Shown here piece by piece: positions 46,268 through 55,918 of a stretch of 64,000 nucleotides of DNA. Below the pieces are notes generated by a model. It worked only from the letters and a program-made list of their open reading frames with translations, did no database searches and was not told the DNA's origin. The stretch comes from an uncultured Pelagibacteraceae bacterium (lineage in GTDB: Bacteria; Pseudomonadota; Alphaproteobacteria; Pelagibacterales; Pelagibacteraceae): the NCBI GenBank assembly GCA_902541285.1, contig CACBQD010000007.1, positions 1-64,000 of the forward strand, read 5' to 3'. A program made the position numbers and the translations under genes. Position 1 is the stretch's first letter. The number at the start of each line of letters is the position of its first letter.

Positions 46268-47352
46268 TGTTGTTTGAACTTTTTTCAATTCTAGTAGATC
46301 AATTTAGTTTTTTGAATGTTTTTAAATATTTAACAGTAAGAACTGGTCTTTCTATGTTTACAGCTATGGTTGTCGTTTTTTTAGTTGGAAACCCATTAAT
46401 TAATTTTTTTTCTTCAAAACAGATTCATAATCCAATCAGAGAAGATGGACCTAGCGATCATATAATTAGAAAAATTGGAACACCTACAATGGGAGGACTA
46501 ATAATATTACTAGGTGTTTTTTCAGGAGTATTGCTATGGGGTGACTTATCAAATCCTTACAATTGGTTTTTAATATTTATTGCAGCTTCTTTTGGATTAT
46601 TGGGAGCTTATGATGATTATAAAAAAATAAAGTTAAAAAGTTCGAATGGAATTTCCTCTAAACTAAAGTTCTCTCTACAAATTATTTTAGCTTTGATTGG
46701 TATATTTATACTTTATATCACAAGTAATTCTGATCAAATAAACAATCTATATTTTCCTTTTTTCAAAAACTTAGTAATCAATCTTGGCTGGTTTTTTATA
46801 CCTTTTTATATGTTCATATTAGTTGGAGCTTCAAATGCAGTTAATTTAACAGATGGTTTAGACGGATTAGCAACAGTTCCTGTTATGTTAGTTGCCGCTT
46901 GTTTTGCATTTATTAGTTACGTTTCTGGTAACATAATTTTTTCTAATTATCTTCAGATCGCATATATAGAGGGTGTAGGAGAAGCTTCGATTTTTTGTGG
47001 ATCAATAATCGGAGCTTGTTTAGGTTTTTTATGGTTTAATGCACCACCGGCAAAAATTTTTATGGGAGACACTGGATCTTTATCATTAGGTGGTTCACTG
47101 GGAGCGGTTGGTATAATAACTAAGCACGAAATTGTGTTAGCAATAACAGGCGGGTTGTTTGTTTTAGAAGCTGTTTCTGTAATAGTTCAAGTTATTTCCT
47201 ATAAATTAACAGGTAAAAGAATATTTAAAATGGCTCCAATACACCATCATTTTGAAAAAAAAGGATGGCCAGAGTCAACGGTTGTAATTAGATTTTGGAT
47301 AATTTCTATTATTTTAGCAATGATTGGATTAGCAACTTTGAAACTTAGATAA
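46267..47352 (+). CDS. mraY: Phospho-N-acetylmuramoyl-pentapeptide transferase
   Basis: Inner-membrane enzyme that makes lipid I from UDP-MurNAc-pentapeptide and undecaprenyl phosphate. The 361 residues have about ten helices. DDYKK and TDGLDGLA (D196, D199) carry catalytic aspartates, FMGDTGSLSLGG a third conserved block, and MAPIHHHFEKKGWPES (321-336, H326-H328) the histidine loop. It joins murE/F and murD by one-base TAATG overlaps on each side, so the three should be translated in step. Confidence 0.98.
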   Translation: MLFELFSILVDQFSFLNVFKYLTVRTGLSMFTAMVVVFLVGNPLINFFSSKQIHNPIREDGPSDHIIRKIGTPTMGGLIILLGVFSGVLLWGDLSNPYNWFLIFIAASFGLLGAYDDYKKIKLKSSNGISSKLKFSLQIILALIGIFILYITSNSDQINNLYFPFFKNLVINLGWFFIPFYMFILVGASNAVNLTDGLDGLATVPVMLVAACFAFISYVSGNIIFSNYLQIAYIEGVGEASIFCGSIIGACLGFLWFNAPPAKIFMGDTGSLSLGGSLGAVGIITKHEIVLAITGGLFVLEAVSVIVQVISYKLTGKRIFKMAPIHHHFEKKGWPESTVVIRFWIISIILAMIGLATLKLR

Positions 47353-48641
47353 TGAAATTAAAAAATGAAACGTTAAGTAAAAATTTTTTAATTTATGGTT
47401 TTGGAAAATCTGGAATTTCATCATTAAAATATTTAAAAAAGAAAAATAGGTGTTTTATTTTCGATGATGATAAGAAAAAAATTAAAAATAAATATAAAAA
47501 ATTTTTTATTTCTAAATCAAAATTATTAAAAAATAATTTTGATTATATAGTTATAAGTCCCGGTATAAATATAAATAGATGCCAGTTATCAAATTATTTA
47601 AAAAAGAACCAAAAAAAAGTTATTACTGATTTTGATATTTTTTATAAATTTAACCCTGAAGTTTTAACAATTACGATTACTGGTACAAACGGAAAGTCAA
47701 CTACAAGTAAGTTGCTTTATAATATTTTAAAGAAACATCATTATGATACTAGGCTAACTGGAAATATTGGAAATCCTATTTTAGAAGAAAAAAGAGTTAC
47801 CAAAAATACTATCTTTGTTATTGAGGCTTCTTCTTATCAGCTGGCTTATAGTAAATATTTCAAATCAAAATTTTCTATAATCATTAATATTTCCCCAGAT
47901 CATTTAGAAAGGCATAATACAATGAAAAATTATGTGTTATCAAAATTAAAATGCGTAATAAGACAAAACGAAAATGATGTAGCAATAATAACAAACACCA
48001 ATTTATTGAAAGACATATTAAGAACTAAAAATATAAAATCCAAAATAATATATGTAAGTAAAAATAAGTATGCATATTTAAAAAATAAATTAAGTAATGA
48101 TAATTTTAAAAATTCAACAAATTTTCAAAATTTAAATTTTTTATTTGAGTTATCGAAACATATGAAACTTAATTTAAAAACTGTAATAAAAACTATTAAT
48201 AAATTTAAACCTTTGAAATTTAGACAGGAAGTGATCTATCAATCAAAATATTTAAAAATAATAAACGACTCTAAGTCAACAACATTATCTTCTACTGTTC
48301 CATTTTTAGAGTCTAATGAAAAAATCTTATGGATCTTGGGAGGGTTATTTAAAAAGGGCGACAAATTTAATTTAAATAAAAAGTATTTTAAAAATTTAGA
48401 AGCATATATTTACGGGAAAGATAGACAAGTTTTCCTCAATTTATTTAAAAATAAATTTAAAGTTAATCTATCAAAAGATCTGAAAAATACTCTTAAATTA
48501 ATTCCAAACCTTAAGGATATAAGAACAAAGGTTACAGTTTTATTTAGCCCATCGGCCGCATCATTTGATCAATACACAAATTTTGAAGAAAGAGGTAGAC
48601 AATTCAATATGTTAATTAAAAGATATTTACCAATTGAATGA
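47352..48641 (+). CDS. murD: UDP-N-acetylmuramoylalanine-D-glutamate ligase
   Basis: Adds D-Glu to UDP-MurNAc-L-Ala. The 429 residues show an N-terminal UDP-binding domain (YGFGKSGISSLKYLK), the ATP loop GTNGKS (111-116), ASSYQL, NISPDHLERH and the C-terminal SPSAASFDQYTNFEERG, typical of MurD. It is very lysine- and asparagine-rich, as expected from base composition. One-base overlap with mraY, four-base ATGA overlap with ftsW. Confidence 0.97.
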   Translation: MKLKNETLSKNFLIYGFGKSGISSLKYLKKKNRCFIFDDDKKKIKNKYKKFFISKSKLLKNNFDYIVISPGININRCQLSNYLKKNQKKVITDFDIFYKFNPEVLTITITGTNGKSTTSKLLYNILKKHHYDTRLTGNIGNPILEEKRVTKNTIFVIEASSYQLAYSKYFKSKFSIIINISPDHLERHNTMKNYVLSKLKCVIRQNENDVAIITNTNLLKDILRTKNIKSKIIYVSKNKYAYLKNKLSNDNFKNSTNFQNLNFLFELSKHMKLNLKTVIKTINKFKPLKFRQEVIYQSKYLKIINDSKSTTLSSTVPFLESNEKILWILGGLFKKGDKFNLNKKYFKNLEAYIYGKDRQVFLNLFKNKFKVNLSKDLKNTLKLIPNLKDIRTKVTVLFSPSAASFDQYTNFEERGRQFNMLIKRYLPIE

Positions 48642-49747
48642 ATAAATATTTTGATACATTTTATGATTGGTGGAAAAACATCGATAAAACAATTTTTTTG
48701 ATAATAAGCTTATTATTTTCACTAGGATTGTTCTTTTCTTTAGTTTCAACTTCAATAATCGCATCAGATAAATTAAACACAAATTCTTACTATTTTTTTT
48801 TAAAACATTTAATTTTTGTTTTAATAGGAATATTTTTAATTTTATTTTTATCTCTACTAGATCAAAAAATTTTAATTAGGTTATCAGTCGTATTATTTGT
48901 TATCACATTTATAAGTTTATTCTTAGTTCCCTTAATAGGAGTGGAGGTCAAAGGTTCAAAGAGATGGTTAGATATTGGCTCATTGCCTAGGTTTCAACCT
49001 ATTGAAACTTTAAAACCTTTTTTTGTTATTGTTATTTCACTAATAATTTCATTAGAAAAAAAAAACCTTTATATAAAATATCTCTTGAGTTCAGTCATTT
49101 TAGTTCCAATTATAATTTTACTCTTATCTCAACCAGACTTAGGACAAACATTATTAATAATATCTGTTTGGCTTGCCATTATTTTTGTTTCAGGAATAAA
49201 TTTATTACTTTTCGCAATTTCATTATTAGCTGTGGGTTCATTAACTCTATTTTTAGTCTTTTTGGTGCCAAAGTTTGAATACATAAGAATAAGATTAATG
49301 TCATTTTTAGATAATTCTAGCGGTAATAATTATCAGGCTGATAAAGCAAGCGATGCAATATCCAGTGGAAGTTTTTTTGGTAAAGGAATAGGTGAAGGAA
49401 CTTTAAATTCAAGAATACCAGAAGCACATACAGATTATATAATTTCTGTAATTGCAGAAGAATTTGGAGTAATTATCTTAATAGGTATAATATTACTTTA
49501 TTTAATATTATCTTATAGAGTTTTAAAAAAAATAAATTTTACAAAAAACAATAATTTTAAACTTATATTAGTTGGATGTATTTCAATAATACTATTGCAA
49601 ACTTTTATTCATATTGGTGTAAATATAAGAATGCTTCCTACTACAGGCATGACTATGCCATTTATTAGTTATGGTGGTTCTTCAATAGTTGGTACATCAA
49701 TTTTAACTGGAATAATATTAAATTTGACGAAAAGAAAATTAAATTAG
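48638..49747 (+). CDS. ftsW: Septal peptidoglycan glycosyltransferase FtsW
   Basis: SEDS-family polymerase of lipid II at the septum, partner of FtsI. The 369 residues form about ten helices. Conserved SEDS blocks are KGSKRWLDIGSLPRFQPIE, SQPDLGQTLLI (with the catalytic-region aspartate), GEGTLNSRIPEAHTDYIIS and the C-terminal MPFISYGGSSIVG. Starts within the murD stop (ATGA) and ends one base before murG. Confidence 0.97.
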   Translation: MNKYFDTFYDWWKNIDKTIFLIISLLFSLGLFFSLVSTSIIASDKLNTNSYYFFLKHLIFVLIGIFLILFLSLLDQKILIRLSVVLFVITFISLFLVPLIGVEVKGSKRWLDIGSLPRFQPIETLKPFFVIVISLIISLEKKNLYIKYLLSSVILVPIIILLLSQPDLGQTLLIISVWLAIIFVSGINLLLFAISLLAVGSLTLFLVFLVPKFEYIRIRLMSFLDNSSGNNYQADKASDAISSGSFFGKGIGEGTLNSRIPEAHTDYIISVIAEEFGVIILIGIILLYLILSYRVLKKINFTKNNNFKLILVGCISIILLQTFIHIGVNIRMLPTTGMTMPFISYGGSSIVGTSILTGIILNLTKRKLN

Positions 49748-49748
49748 T

Positions 49749-50825
49749 ATGAAAAATATACTTATAGTAACAGGTGGTTCTGGTGGCCATGTAGTACCAT
49801 CTACCTCTTTGTTTGAACATTTGAAAAATAAATTTTCTGTAAAAATGGTATCTGATTTGAGAGGAAGTAAATATATAAACACTAAAGAATTTAAATATGA
49901 ATTAATAGATGTACCTAATTTATTTTTAAAACCTTATTTACTTCCAATAAATATTTTTAAATATTTTCTAAACATTTTTCAATCTATTAGATTTTTAAAA
50001 AATAATAAGACAAATATTGTGATTAGTACTGGCGGGTACATGACATTTCCATTTTGCCTAGCTGCATTTATATTACAAAAAAAAGTTTTCTTGTTCGAGC
50101 CTAATAGTGTTTTAGGTAGATCTAACCGCTTTGCTTTGAAATTTTCAACAAAAATAATTTGTTACGATGAAAAATTAAGAAACTTCCCAATAAAATATAA
50201 TTCTAAAAAAGTTATAGTCAAACCCATTTTAAAAAAAGAAATATATAACTTAGAAAAAAATATAATTAATTTAAAAAAGGAAATAAAAAAAATTCTTATC
50301 ATCGGCGGCAGTCAGGGGGCCTCGTTTTTTGATGAAAATATTACTGAATTAATTATCGAAATTTCAAAAAAACGAAATTTCGAAGTTATACAACAAATAT
50401 CAAATATTAATAATTTATCTTCAATAAAAAATAAATATGACAAATCAAATATAAACTACAAATTTATTGAATTTACCAATGATAGTCATGAACTCTACAA
50501 TGGTATAGATTTAGCAATTACCAGAGGAGGAGCAAGCACATTAAGTGAACTTTCATTCTTAAACATACCGTTTATTTCAATTCCTCTCCCATCTGCAAGA
50601 GATAATCACCAATTCTATAATTCAGAATTTTATTATAAAAAAAATTGTTGTTGGTTAGTAAAGCAAAAGGAATTCGAATTTAAAAAATTTTCAAAGATGA
50701 TATTTGAAATATTTAACGATTATAAAAATTACAACGAAAAATTTAAAAATCTTGAGGAAATTACTAAAAAAAATACTTGGAATAATATAAACAATAAGAT
50801 TATAGAAATTATAGATGAAAATTAA
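49749..50825 (+). CDS. murG: UDP-GlcNAc:lipid I N-acetylglucosaminyltransferase
   Basis: Peripheral membrane GT-B enzyme that turns lipid I into lipid II. The 358 residues begin ILIVTGGSGGHVVPS (4-18), the glycine-rich loop for the lipid head group, then VISTGGYMTFP, FEPNSVLGRSNR, IIGGSQGASFFDE and the donor-site ITRGGASTLSEL. Overlaps murC by 11 bases. Confidence 0.97.
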   Translation: MKNILIVTGGSGGHVVPSTSLFEHLKNKFSVKMVSDLRGSKYINTKEFKYELIDVPNLFLKPYLLPINIFKYFLNIFQSIRFLKNNKTNIVISTGGYMTFPFCLAAFILQKKVFLFEPNSVLGRSNRFALKFSTKIICYDEKLRNFPIKYNSKKVIVKPILKKEIYNLEKNIINLKKEIKKILIIGGSQGASFFDENITELIIEISKKRNFEVIQQISNINNLSSIKNKYDKSNINYKFIEFTNDSHELYNGIDLAITRGGASTLSELSFLNIPFISIPLPSARDNHQFYNSEFYYKKNCCWLVKQKEFEFKKFSKMIFEIFNDYKNYNEKFKNLEEITKKNTWNNINNKIIEIIDEN

Positions 50826-52197
50826 TATCGGAAAAACTGAACTAATTCATTTTGTTGGAATTGGTGGTATTGGTATGAGTGGCTTAGCATTAATAATGGA
50901 TAGTTTAGGCTTTAAAATACAAGGAAGTGACAAATCAGATAATAAAAATCTTAATTTACTAAGAAAAAGAAAAATTCCAATTTATTTAAATCATAATAAG
51001 CAAAATATAAAAAATTGTACTGTATTAGTAGTTTCATCAGCTATAAAAAAATCAAATCCCGAATATAAACAAGCTAAAAAATTAAACTTACCGATATATA
51101 AAAGAGGAGAATTGTTAGGTCATATAGTTTCTTTAATGAAAAATATTGTTGTGACAGGATCACACGGTAAAACAACAACAACATCAATTTTGTCAAACAT
51201 TATGAACTACGCAAAATTAGATCCGACAATAATTAACGGAGGTGTTTTGAATTCAATAGGAAGTTCGGCAAAATTAGGAAAAAGCGACTGGAGTTTAGTT
51301 GAGTCAGATGAGTCGGATGGCAGCTTTCTACAAATACCTTTTAATTATTCAATAATAACAAACATTGACAATGAACACTTGGATTATTACAGAACCATGA
51401 AAAATTTAAAAAATAAATTCATAGAATTTATTGATAAAACACCTTCTTTCGGAAAGGCTTTTCTGTGTTTAGATGACAAAAATGTAAAAAATATTTTACC
51501 AAAAATTAAAAATAACAATTACTATACATTTGGTTTAAATAAGAAATCAAATTTTCATATTTTCAATATTATTCAGAACAAAAGTTATTCAAAATTTAAT
51601 ATTAAAATAAAAATACCGGGCAAAACAAAAATCATAAAAAATATTTCAATACCTTTGTTAGGTTTGCATAATATTAAAAATGCAACATCTGCATTAGCAG
51701 TAGCTTTTTCAATTGGTGTATCGGATAAAATAATTAAATTAGGTCTCAAAAACTTTAATGGAGTCCAGAGAAGATTTAATTTCTTATTTGAAATTAATAA
51801 AGTGCCATTTTTCGACGACTACGCTCATCATCCAACTGAAATTTCATCAGTGTTAGATGGTGTCAGTAAAGTATATAATAAAGAAGAAATAGTTTGTATT
51901 TTTCAACCGCATAGAATTTCAAGAGTAAAAAATTTAAAAAAAGAATTTTCCAAGTGTTTTAAAAATGCAAATACAATTTTACTATGCCCCATTTATAAAG
52001 CAAGTGAGAATACAAAACTAGGATTTTCATATAATTCATTTGCAAAACTAATAGCGACAAATTCTAAAGTGAATTTAATAATGCTTAAAAATGAAATAGA
52101 ATTAAAAAAAATTATCAAAAATATAGCATTTGGAAATAAAATATTTATTGCTATGGGAGCTGGGTCTATAACTAATTGGGTAAGAAATCTTAATTAA
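50815..52197 (+). CDS. murC: UDP-N-acetylmuramate-L-alanine ligase
   Basis: Attaches L-Ala to UDP-MurNAc, the first step of stem-peptide building. The 460 residues show HFVGIGGIGMSGLA (12-25), the ATP loop VTGSHGKTTT (about 117-126), ESDESDGSFL, NIDNEHLDYY and the DDYAHHPTEI block of the C-terminal domain. It overlaps murG by 11 bases; murB starts one base after its stop. Confidence 0.98.
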   Translation: MKINIGKTELIHFVGIGGIGMSGLALIMDSLGFKIQGSDKSDNKNLNLLRKRKIPIYLNHNKQNIKNCTVLVVSSAIKKSNPEYKQAKKLNLPIYKRGELLGHIVSLMKNIVVTGSHGKTTTTSILSNIMNYAKLDPTIINGGVLNSIGSSAKLGKSDWSLVESDESDGSFLQIPFNYSIITNIDNEHLDYYRTMKNLKNKFIEFIDKTPSFGKAFLCLDDKNVKNILPKIKNNNYYTFGLNKKSNFHIFNIIQNKSYSKFNIKIKIPGKTKIIKNISIPLLGLHNIKNATSALAVAFSIGVSDKIIKLGLKNFNGVQRRFNFLFEINKVPFFDDYAHHPTEISSVLDGVSKVYNKEEIVCIFQPHRISRVKNLKKEFSKCFKNANTILLCPIYKASENTKLGFSYNSFAKLIATNSKVNLIMLKNEIELKKIIKNIAFGNKIFIAMGAGSITNWVRNLN

Positions 52198-52198
52198 T

Positions 52199-53107
52199 AT
52201 GGAATTGAAAGATATTAAAGATTTTAAAAATAAATTTGATGCAGACATATTTTTTAATATCGATATTAAAAAGTTTAATTGGTTTAATATAGGAGGTAAA
52301 TCAAAAATCTTTTTTAAACCAAAAAATCTTATTGAGTTAAAAGAATTCTTAAAATTATATGACAATAGAGGGAAAATGTTCATACTTGGAATGGGTTCAA
52401 ATGTATTATTTAAAGATAATATTTATGAAGGTGTAATTATTAAACTTAGTAACAATTTTAGTACATTATCAAAACTTAAATCAGATACTATTATAGCAGG
52501 TTCAGCTTGTTCGCAAAAAAAACTTTCAGAATATGCTTTAGAGAATGGAATAAGTGGTTTTGAATTTATGTACTGTATTCCTGGTTCAGTTGGTGGCGGT
52601 CTTCAAATGAACTCCGGGTGTTTTGGAACAGAATTTAAAGATAAATTAATTTCACTTCAATGTATTGATGCAAAAGGTAACATTAAAATTATACCATCTA
52701 ATAAAATTAAATTTAAATATAGAAAGATAGAATTAAATGAATATTTAATTTTTTTAAGTGCTACATTTAAAGGAAATTTATCTAACAAAAGTAAAATAAA
52801 AAATTTGATGGAGGAATTGGCCATAAAAAAAAATAATTCTCAACCTTCAAAAATTAAGACCGGAGGAAGTACTTTTAAAAATCCAATCGATCAAACATCG
52901 AAGAAAGCCTGGGAACTTATAAAAGAATCAGTGCCAGAAAACATAAATTTTGGAGATGCCCACATATCAAATAAGCATTCAAATTTTTTTGTTAATAAAA
53001 ATAATGCATCATTTGATGAAATGAATGCGTTAATAAATTTTGTTAAAAAAAAAGTTAAAAATAAAACTGGAATTAATATTAATTTAGAAATTAAAATCAT
53101 AGAATAA
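52199..53107 (+). CDS. murB: UDP-N-acetylenolpyruvoylglucosamine reductase
   Basis: FAD-dependent reductase that makes UDP-MurNAc. The 302 residues contain NWFNIGGKSKIF, the FAD-binding ILGMGSNVLFKD, the IPGSVGGGLQMNSGCFG block and KTGGSTFKNP, whose serine is the proton donor. Between murC (1-base gap) and ddl (1-base overlap). Being the second committed step, its place among the ligases keeps the murC-murB-ddl order of other alphaproteobacteria. murA is not in the window. Confidence 0.97.
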   Translation: MELKDIKDFKNKFDADIFFNIDIKKFNWFNIGGKSKIFFKPKNLIELKEFLKLYDNRGKMFILGMGSNVLFKDNIYEGVIIKLSNNFSTLSKLKSDTIIAGSACSQKKLSEYALENGISGFEFMYCIPGSVGGGLQMNSGCFGTEFKDKLISLQCIDAKGNIKIIPSNKIKFKYRKIELNEYLIFLSATFKGNLSNKSKIKNLMEELAIKKNNSQPSKIKTGGSTFKNPIDQTSKKAWELIKESVPENINFGDAHISNKHSNFFVNKNNASFDEMNALINFVKKKVKNKTGININLEIKIIE

Positions 53108-54027
53108 TGAAGAAAATACTAATTTTAGCAGGTGGGTATTCGAAAGAAAAAGAAATTAGTATGAAAACTGCAAAAAGTGTTTTTTCTGAACTAAATAAAG
53201 AAAAAAAATATAATATTAAAGTTATAAATCCTGATGGGAAATTTGTAGAAGTATTAAGAAAGTTTAAGCCTAATACAGTATTAAATTTACTACATGGAAG
53301 ATACGGTGAGGATGGATATATTCAATCTATTTTAGAATCAGAAAAAGTAAAATATACTCATTCAGGAGTTTTATCATCTTCTCTTGCAATGGATAAAGAG
53401 GCATCAAAAAAAATATTTATTAAAAATAAGATTATAACTCCCAAATATATGAAATATTCTTATAAAAATTTTAAGAACAAAAAATTTTTAATAGACAATT
53501 TAAATAAGACTATTGGATTTCCATTAGTTTTAAAGCCTATAAATGAAGGATCAAGTGTAAATGTATTTATTTGTGCTAAAAAAAACTTTATTCAAAATTT
53601 ATTTAAACTCAAAGAATACGGAGAAGTATTAATTGAAAAATATATACCCGGAAGAGAAATTCAGGTTGCGGTACTTTCAGGCAAAATACTCGGAGCAATT
53701 GAATTAAAACCTAAAAGAAAATTTTATGATTACGAAGCAAAGTATAACCCAAAAGCGAAGACAGAGCATATAATTCCCGTAGATCTATCTAAAAGCCAAT
53801 ATAATAGAGTTACAAATATTGCTTTAAAAGCTCACAGATTACTTAAATGTAGAGGTGTAACTAGGTCTGATTTTAGATTTTTTAATAACAAATTTTACTT
53901 ATTAGAAACAAATACTCAGCCAGGAATGACATCATTATCATTAGTACCTGAAATTGCAAAATTTAATAACATTACTTTCAAAAATTTGATAAAAAAAATT
54001 TTGGAAGATGCATCAATTAATAAATAA
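53107..54027 (+). CDS. ddl: D-alanine-D-alanine ligase
   Basis: Makes the D-Ala-D-Ala dipeptide used by the MurF half. ATP-grasp protein of 306 residues, with LAGGYSKEKEISMKTA at the start, NLLHGRYGEDGYIQ, the ATP-binding KPINEGSSVNV, and the metal-binding ETNTQPGMTSLSLVPE near the C-terminus, ending in the normal family place. Its 3' end overlaps ftsQ by 20 bases, the longest overlap inside the cluster. Confidence 0.97.
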   Translation: MKKILILAGGYSKEKEISMKTAKSVFSELNKEKKYNIKVINPDGKFVEVLRKFKPNTVLNLLHGRYGEDGYIQSILESEKVKYTHSGVLSSSLAMDKEASKKIFIKNKIITPKYMKYSYKNFKNKKFLIDNLNKTIGFPLVLKPINEGSSVNVFICAKKNFIQNLFKLKEYGEVLIEKYIPGREIQVAVLSGKILGAIELKPKRKFYDYEAKYNPKAKTEHIIPVDLSKSQYNRVTNIALKAHRLLKCRGVTRSDFRFFNNKFYLLETNTQPGMTSLSLVPEIAKFNNITFKNLIKKILEDASINK

Positions 54028-54697
54028 AAAAAAAATATATTTTTATGTATTAACATTTGTATTTTTGTCAAATATTTTTAATTATCACCAAGTAGATGCT
54101 TTAAAAAATAAATTCAAAATTTTAGATATAAAAATTGAAACAAATAACCATCAAATAAGTAAGCTAATTTATTTTAATACAAAATTTTTAATAGATAAGA
54201 ATATTTTATTTTTAAATAAAAGAACACTTCAAGAGAGGTTATATAATTTAAAGTTTCTTGAATCTTTAAATGTAAAAAAAAAATATCCATCAACTATAAA
54301 AATAGAAGCAAAAGTAACAAAATTTCTAGCGACTACATTTATAGATAAAAAAAAATATTATGTTGGTTCAAATGGTGCTTTTATATTATCAGAAAAAATT
54401 TCAATTAAAAAAAACTTACCAATAATTTTTGGTAAATTTGATGCTACTGATTTTCTTTTTCTTAAGGAAAAACTTGCCAAAAATAAAATCAATGATGATG
54501 AAATACTTAAATATTACTTTCATAAAAATAAAAGATGGGACTTATATTTTAAAAAAAATATTATAGTCCAGCTTCCAAATACAAATATTTCTAATGCAAT
54601 TAAATTATATAAACAATTTAAAATTAGTAATAAAATAATCTCAGATACAGTTATTGATTTAAGAATTCAAAATAGATTAGTATTAAATAATGGATAG
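54008..54697 (+). CDS. ftsQ: Cell division protein FtsQ
   Basis: Bitopic divisome protein that joins FtsB and FtsL. It has a membrane helix at about 8-24, a POTRA domain (about 34-108: FKILDIKIETNN...LNVKKKYPSTIKIEAKV), and a beta domain to the end. The 229-residue length is short but normal for streamlined alphaproteobacteria. Sequence identity in this family is low, and position between ddl and ftsA supports the call strongly. Overlaps ddl by 20 and ftsA by 8 bases. Confidence 0.9.
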   Translation: MHQLINKKKIYFYVLTFVFLSNIFNYHQVDALKNKFKILDIKIETNNHQISKLIYFNTKFLIDKNILFLNKRTLQERLYNLKFLESLNVKKKYPSTIKIEAKVTKFLATTFIDKKKYYVGSNGAFILSEKISIKKNLPIIFGKFDATDFLFLKEKLAKNKINDDEILKYYFHKNKRWDLYFKKNIIVQLPNTNISNAIKLYKQFKISNKIISDTVIDLRIQNRLVLNNG

Positions 54698-55856
54698 AAA
54701 AAAGCTTTTTAATGTTATAGATTTTGGATCATCAAAGATTAGATTCTCAGTTTTCGATTTAAATTTAAATGAAAAATACTCTGAGTCAAAAAAAGTTTAC
54801 ATTAATGAAAATTTTCAAAATCATTTTGAGACTATAAATGAAATAATAAAAAAAGCAGAAAAAAAAATATCATTACATATTGAGGATATTATTTTAATTT
54901 TAGACTCAGCAAAATTATTTACTATTGATATATCTTTAAATAAAAATTTAAATCAAAATACTAAGATTATTGACGTATATAGTTCAATAATATTAGAACT
55001 GAATCAATTAATCAGTTCTCATTATAGTAGTTACAATTTATTACATATAATAGTAGATAAATGTACCATCGATAACTTACATTCATTTACTGAAATTCCT
55101 AAAGAAAGAATTATATCTAATAATTTTAAAATAGATTTTAAATTAATTTGTCTTCCAAAAAATTTAATAAATAATATTAAAAATAAATTTATAAAATATA
55201 ATATTAATGTAATAAATATTTATTGTACAAGTTATATAAAATCTCAAACTTACGTTAAGAAGATAAATAAAAGTAAAGTTTCATTTTTAGAAATAGGTTG
55301 TGAAAGGACGACTTTTATCTTTTACGAAAAAAATAAATTGAAATTTATACAAACTATACCAATAGGTGGATTTAATATAACTAAAGATATTTCAAAAATT
55401 TTTAATATTAATAAAGATGATGCAGAAAAATTAAAAAAATCTTTTAACAGGTCTTATACAGAGTTTTCATATGATACAAAATCTTCAGATAATGAAATGC
55501 TAGTTAAAGAAATTATTAATAAGAATATTTCAATAGATAAATTAAAAAAAGTAATTTTAAGCAGAGTGCAGGAAATCATCGACTTAACATTTAAAAAATC
55601 AAATATTAAACAATATAAAAATATCTTATCAGATACAGAATTATTTTTAATTGGGGATGGATCTTTGTTATTTAACGATAATTCGTTTTATCTTAACGAT
55701 ACATTTGATTTTAAATCAATAAATTTTTATGCTGAAAGAGACAGCCTAATCTGTAATTGTGGTCTGATCAGTCATTTAAATAATTTTGAATTACCCAAAA
55801 TAACTAACAAAAAACAAGGATTATTTGAAAAATTTTTTAATTTTTTCAGTAAATAA
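54690..55856 (+). CDS. ftsA: Divergent FtsA with eroded nucleotide-binding motifs
   Basis: Actin-like protein that tethers FtsZ to the membrane. The first phosphate motif is recognisable (NVIDFGSSKIRFSVFD, 8-23). In the second, the usual DIGGGTTD is EIGCERTTF (201-209), and the adenosine GGG motif is GDG (322-324). The IPIGGFNITKDIS stretch that normally follows motif 2 is kept (224-235). The last residues GLFEKFFNFFSK (377-388) form the amphipathic membrane helix. So the anchor and fold remain but ATP binding is doubtful. Overlaps ftsQ by 8 bases; ftsZ is absent after it. Confidence 0.88.
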   Translation: MDRKKLFNVIDFGSSKIRFSVFDLNLNEKYSESKKVYINENFQNHFETINEIIKKAEKKISLHIEDIILILDSAKLFTIDISLNKNLNQNTKIIDVYSSIILELNQLISSHYSSYNLLHIIVDKCTIDNLHSFTEIPKERIISNNFKIDFKLICLPKNLINNIKNKFIKYNINVINIYCTSYIKSQTYVKKINKSKVSFLEIGCERTTFIFYEKNKLKFIQTIPIGGFNITKDISKIFNINKDDAEKLKKSFNRSYTEFSYDTKSSDNEMLVKEIINKNISIDKLKKVILSRVQEIIDLTFKKSNIKQYKNILSDTELFLIGDGSLLFNDNSFYLNDTFDFKSINFYAERDSLICNCGLISHLNNFELPKITNKKQGLFEKFFNFFSK

Positions 55857-55918
55857 TTGTATTTTCTTGTAATATTTCTTGAGTATTTAGGCCTTTTAAC
55901 TTTTTGTATAAGTTAAAC

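Noticed and set aside
55879-55912. TTGAGT ... TATAAG upstream of lpxC as a promoter
   Set aside because: The spacer is 22 bases, outside the workable range, and I found no better pairing.
55904-55918. TTG start adding five residues to LpxC
   Set aside because: The ATG at 55919 gives the family-like N-terminus and TTG has no ribosome site.
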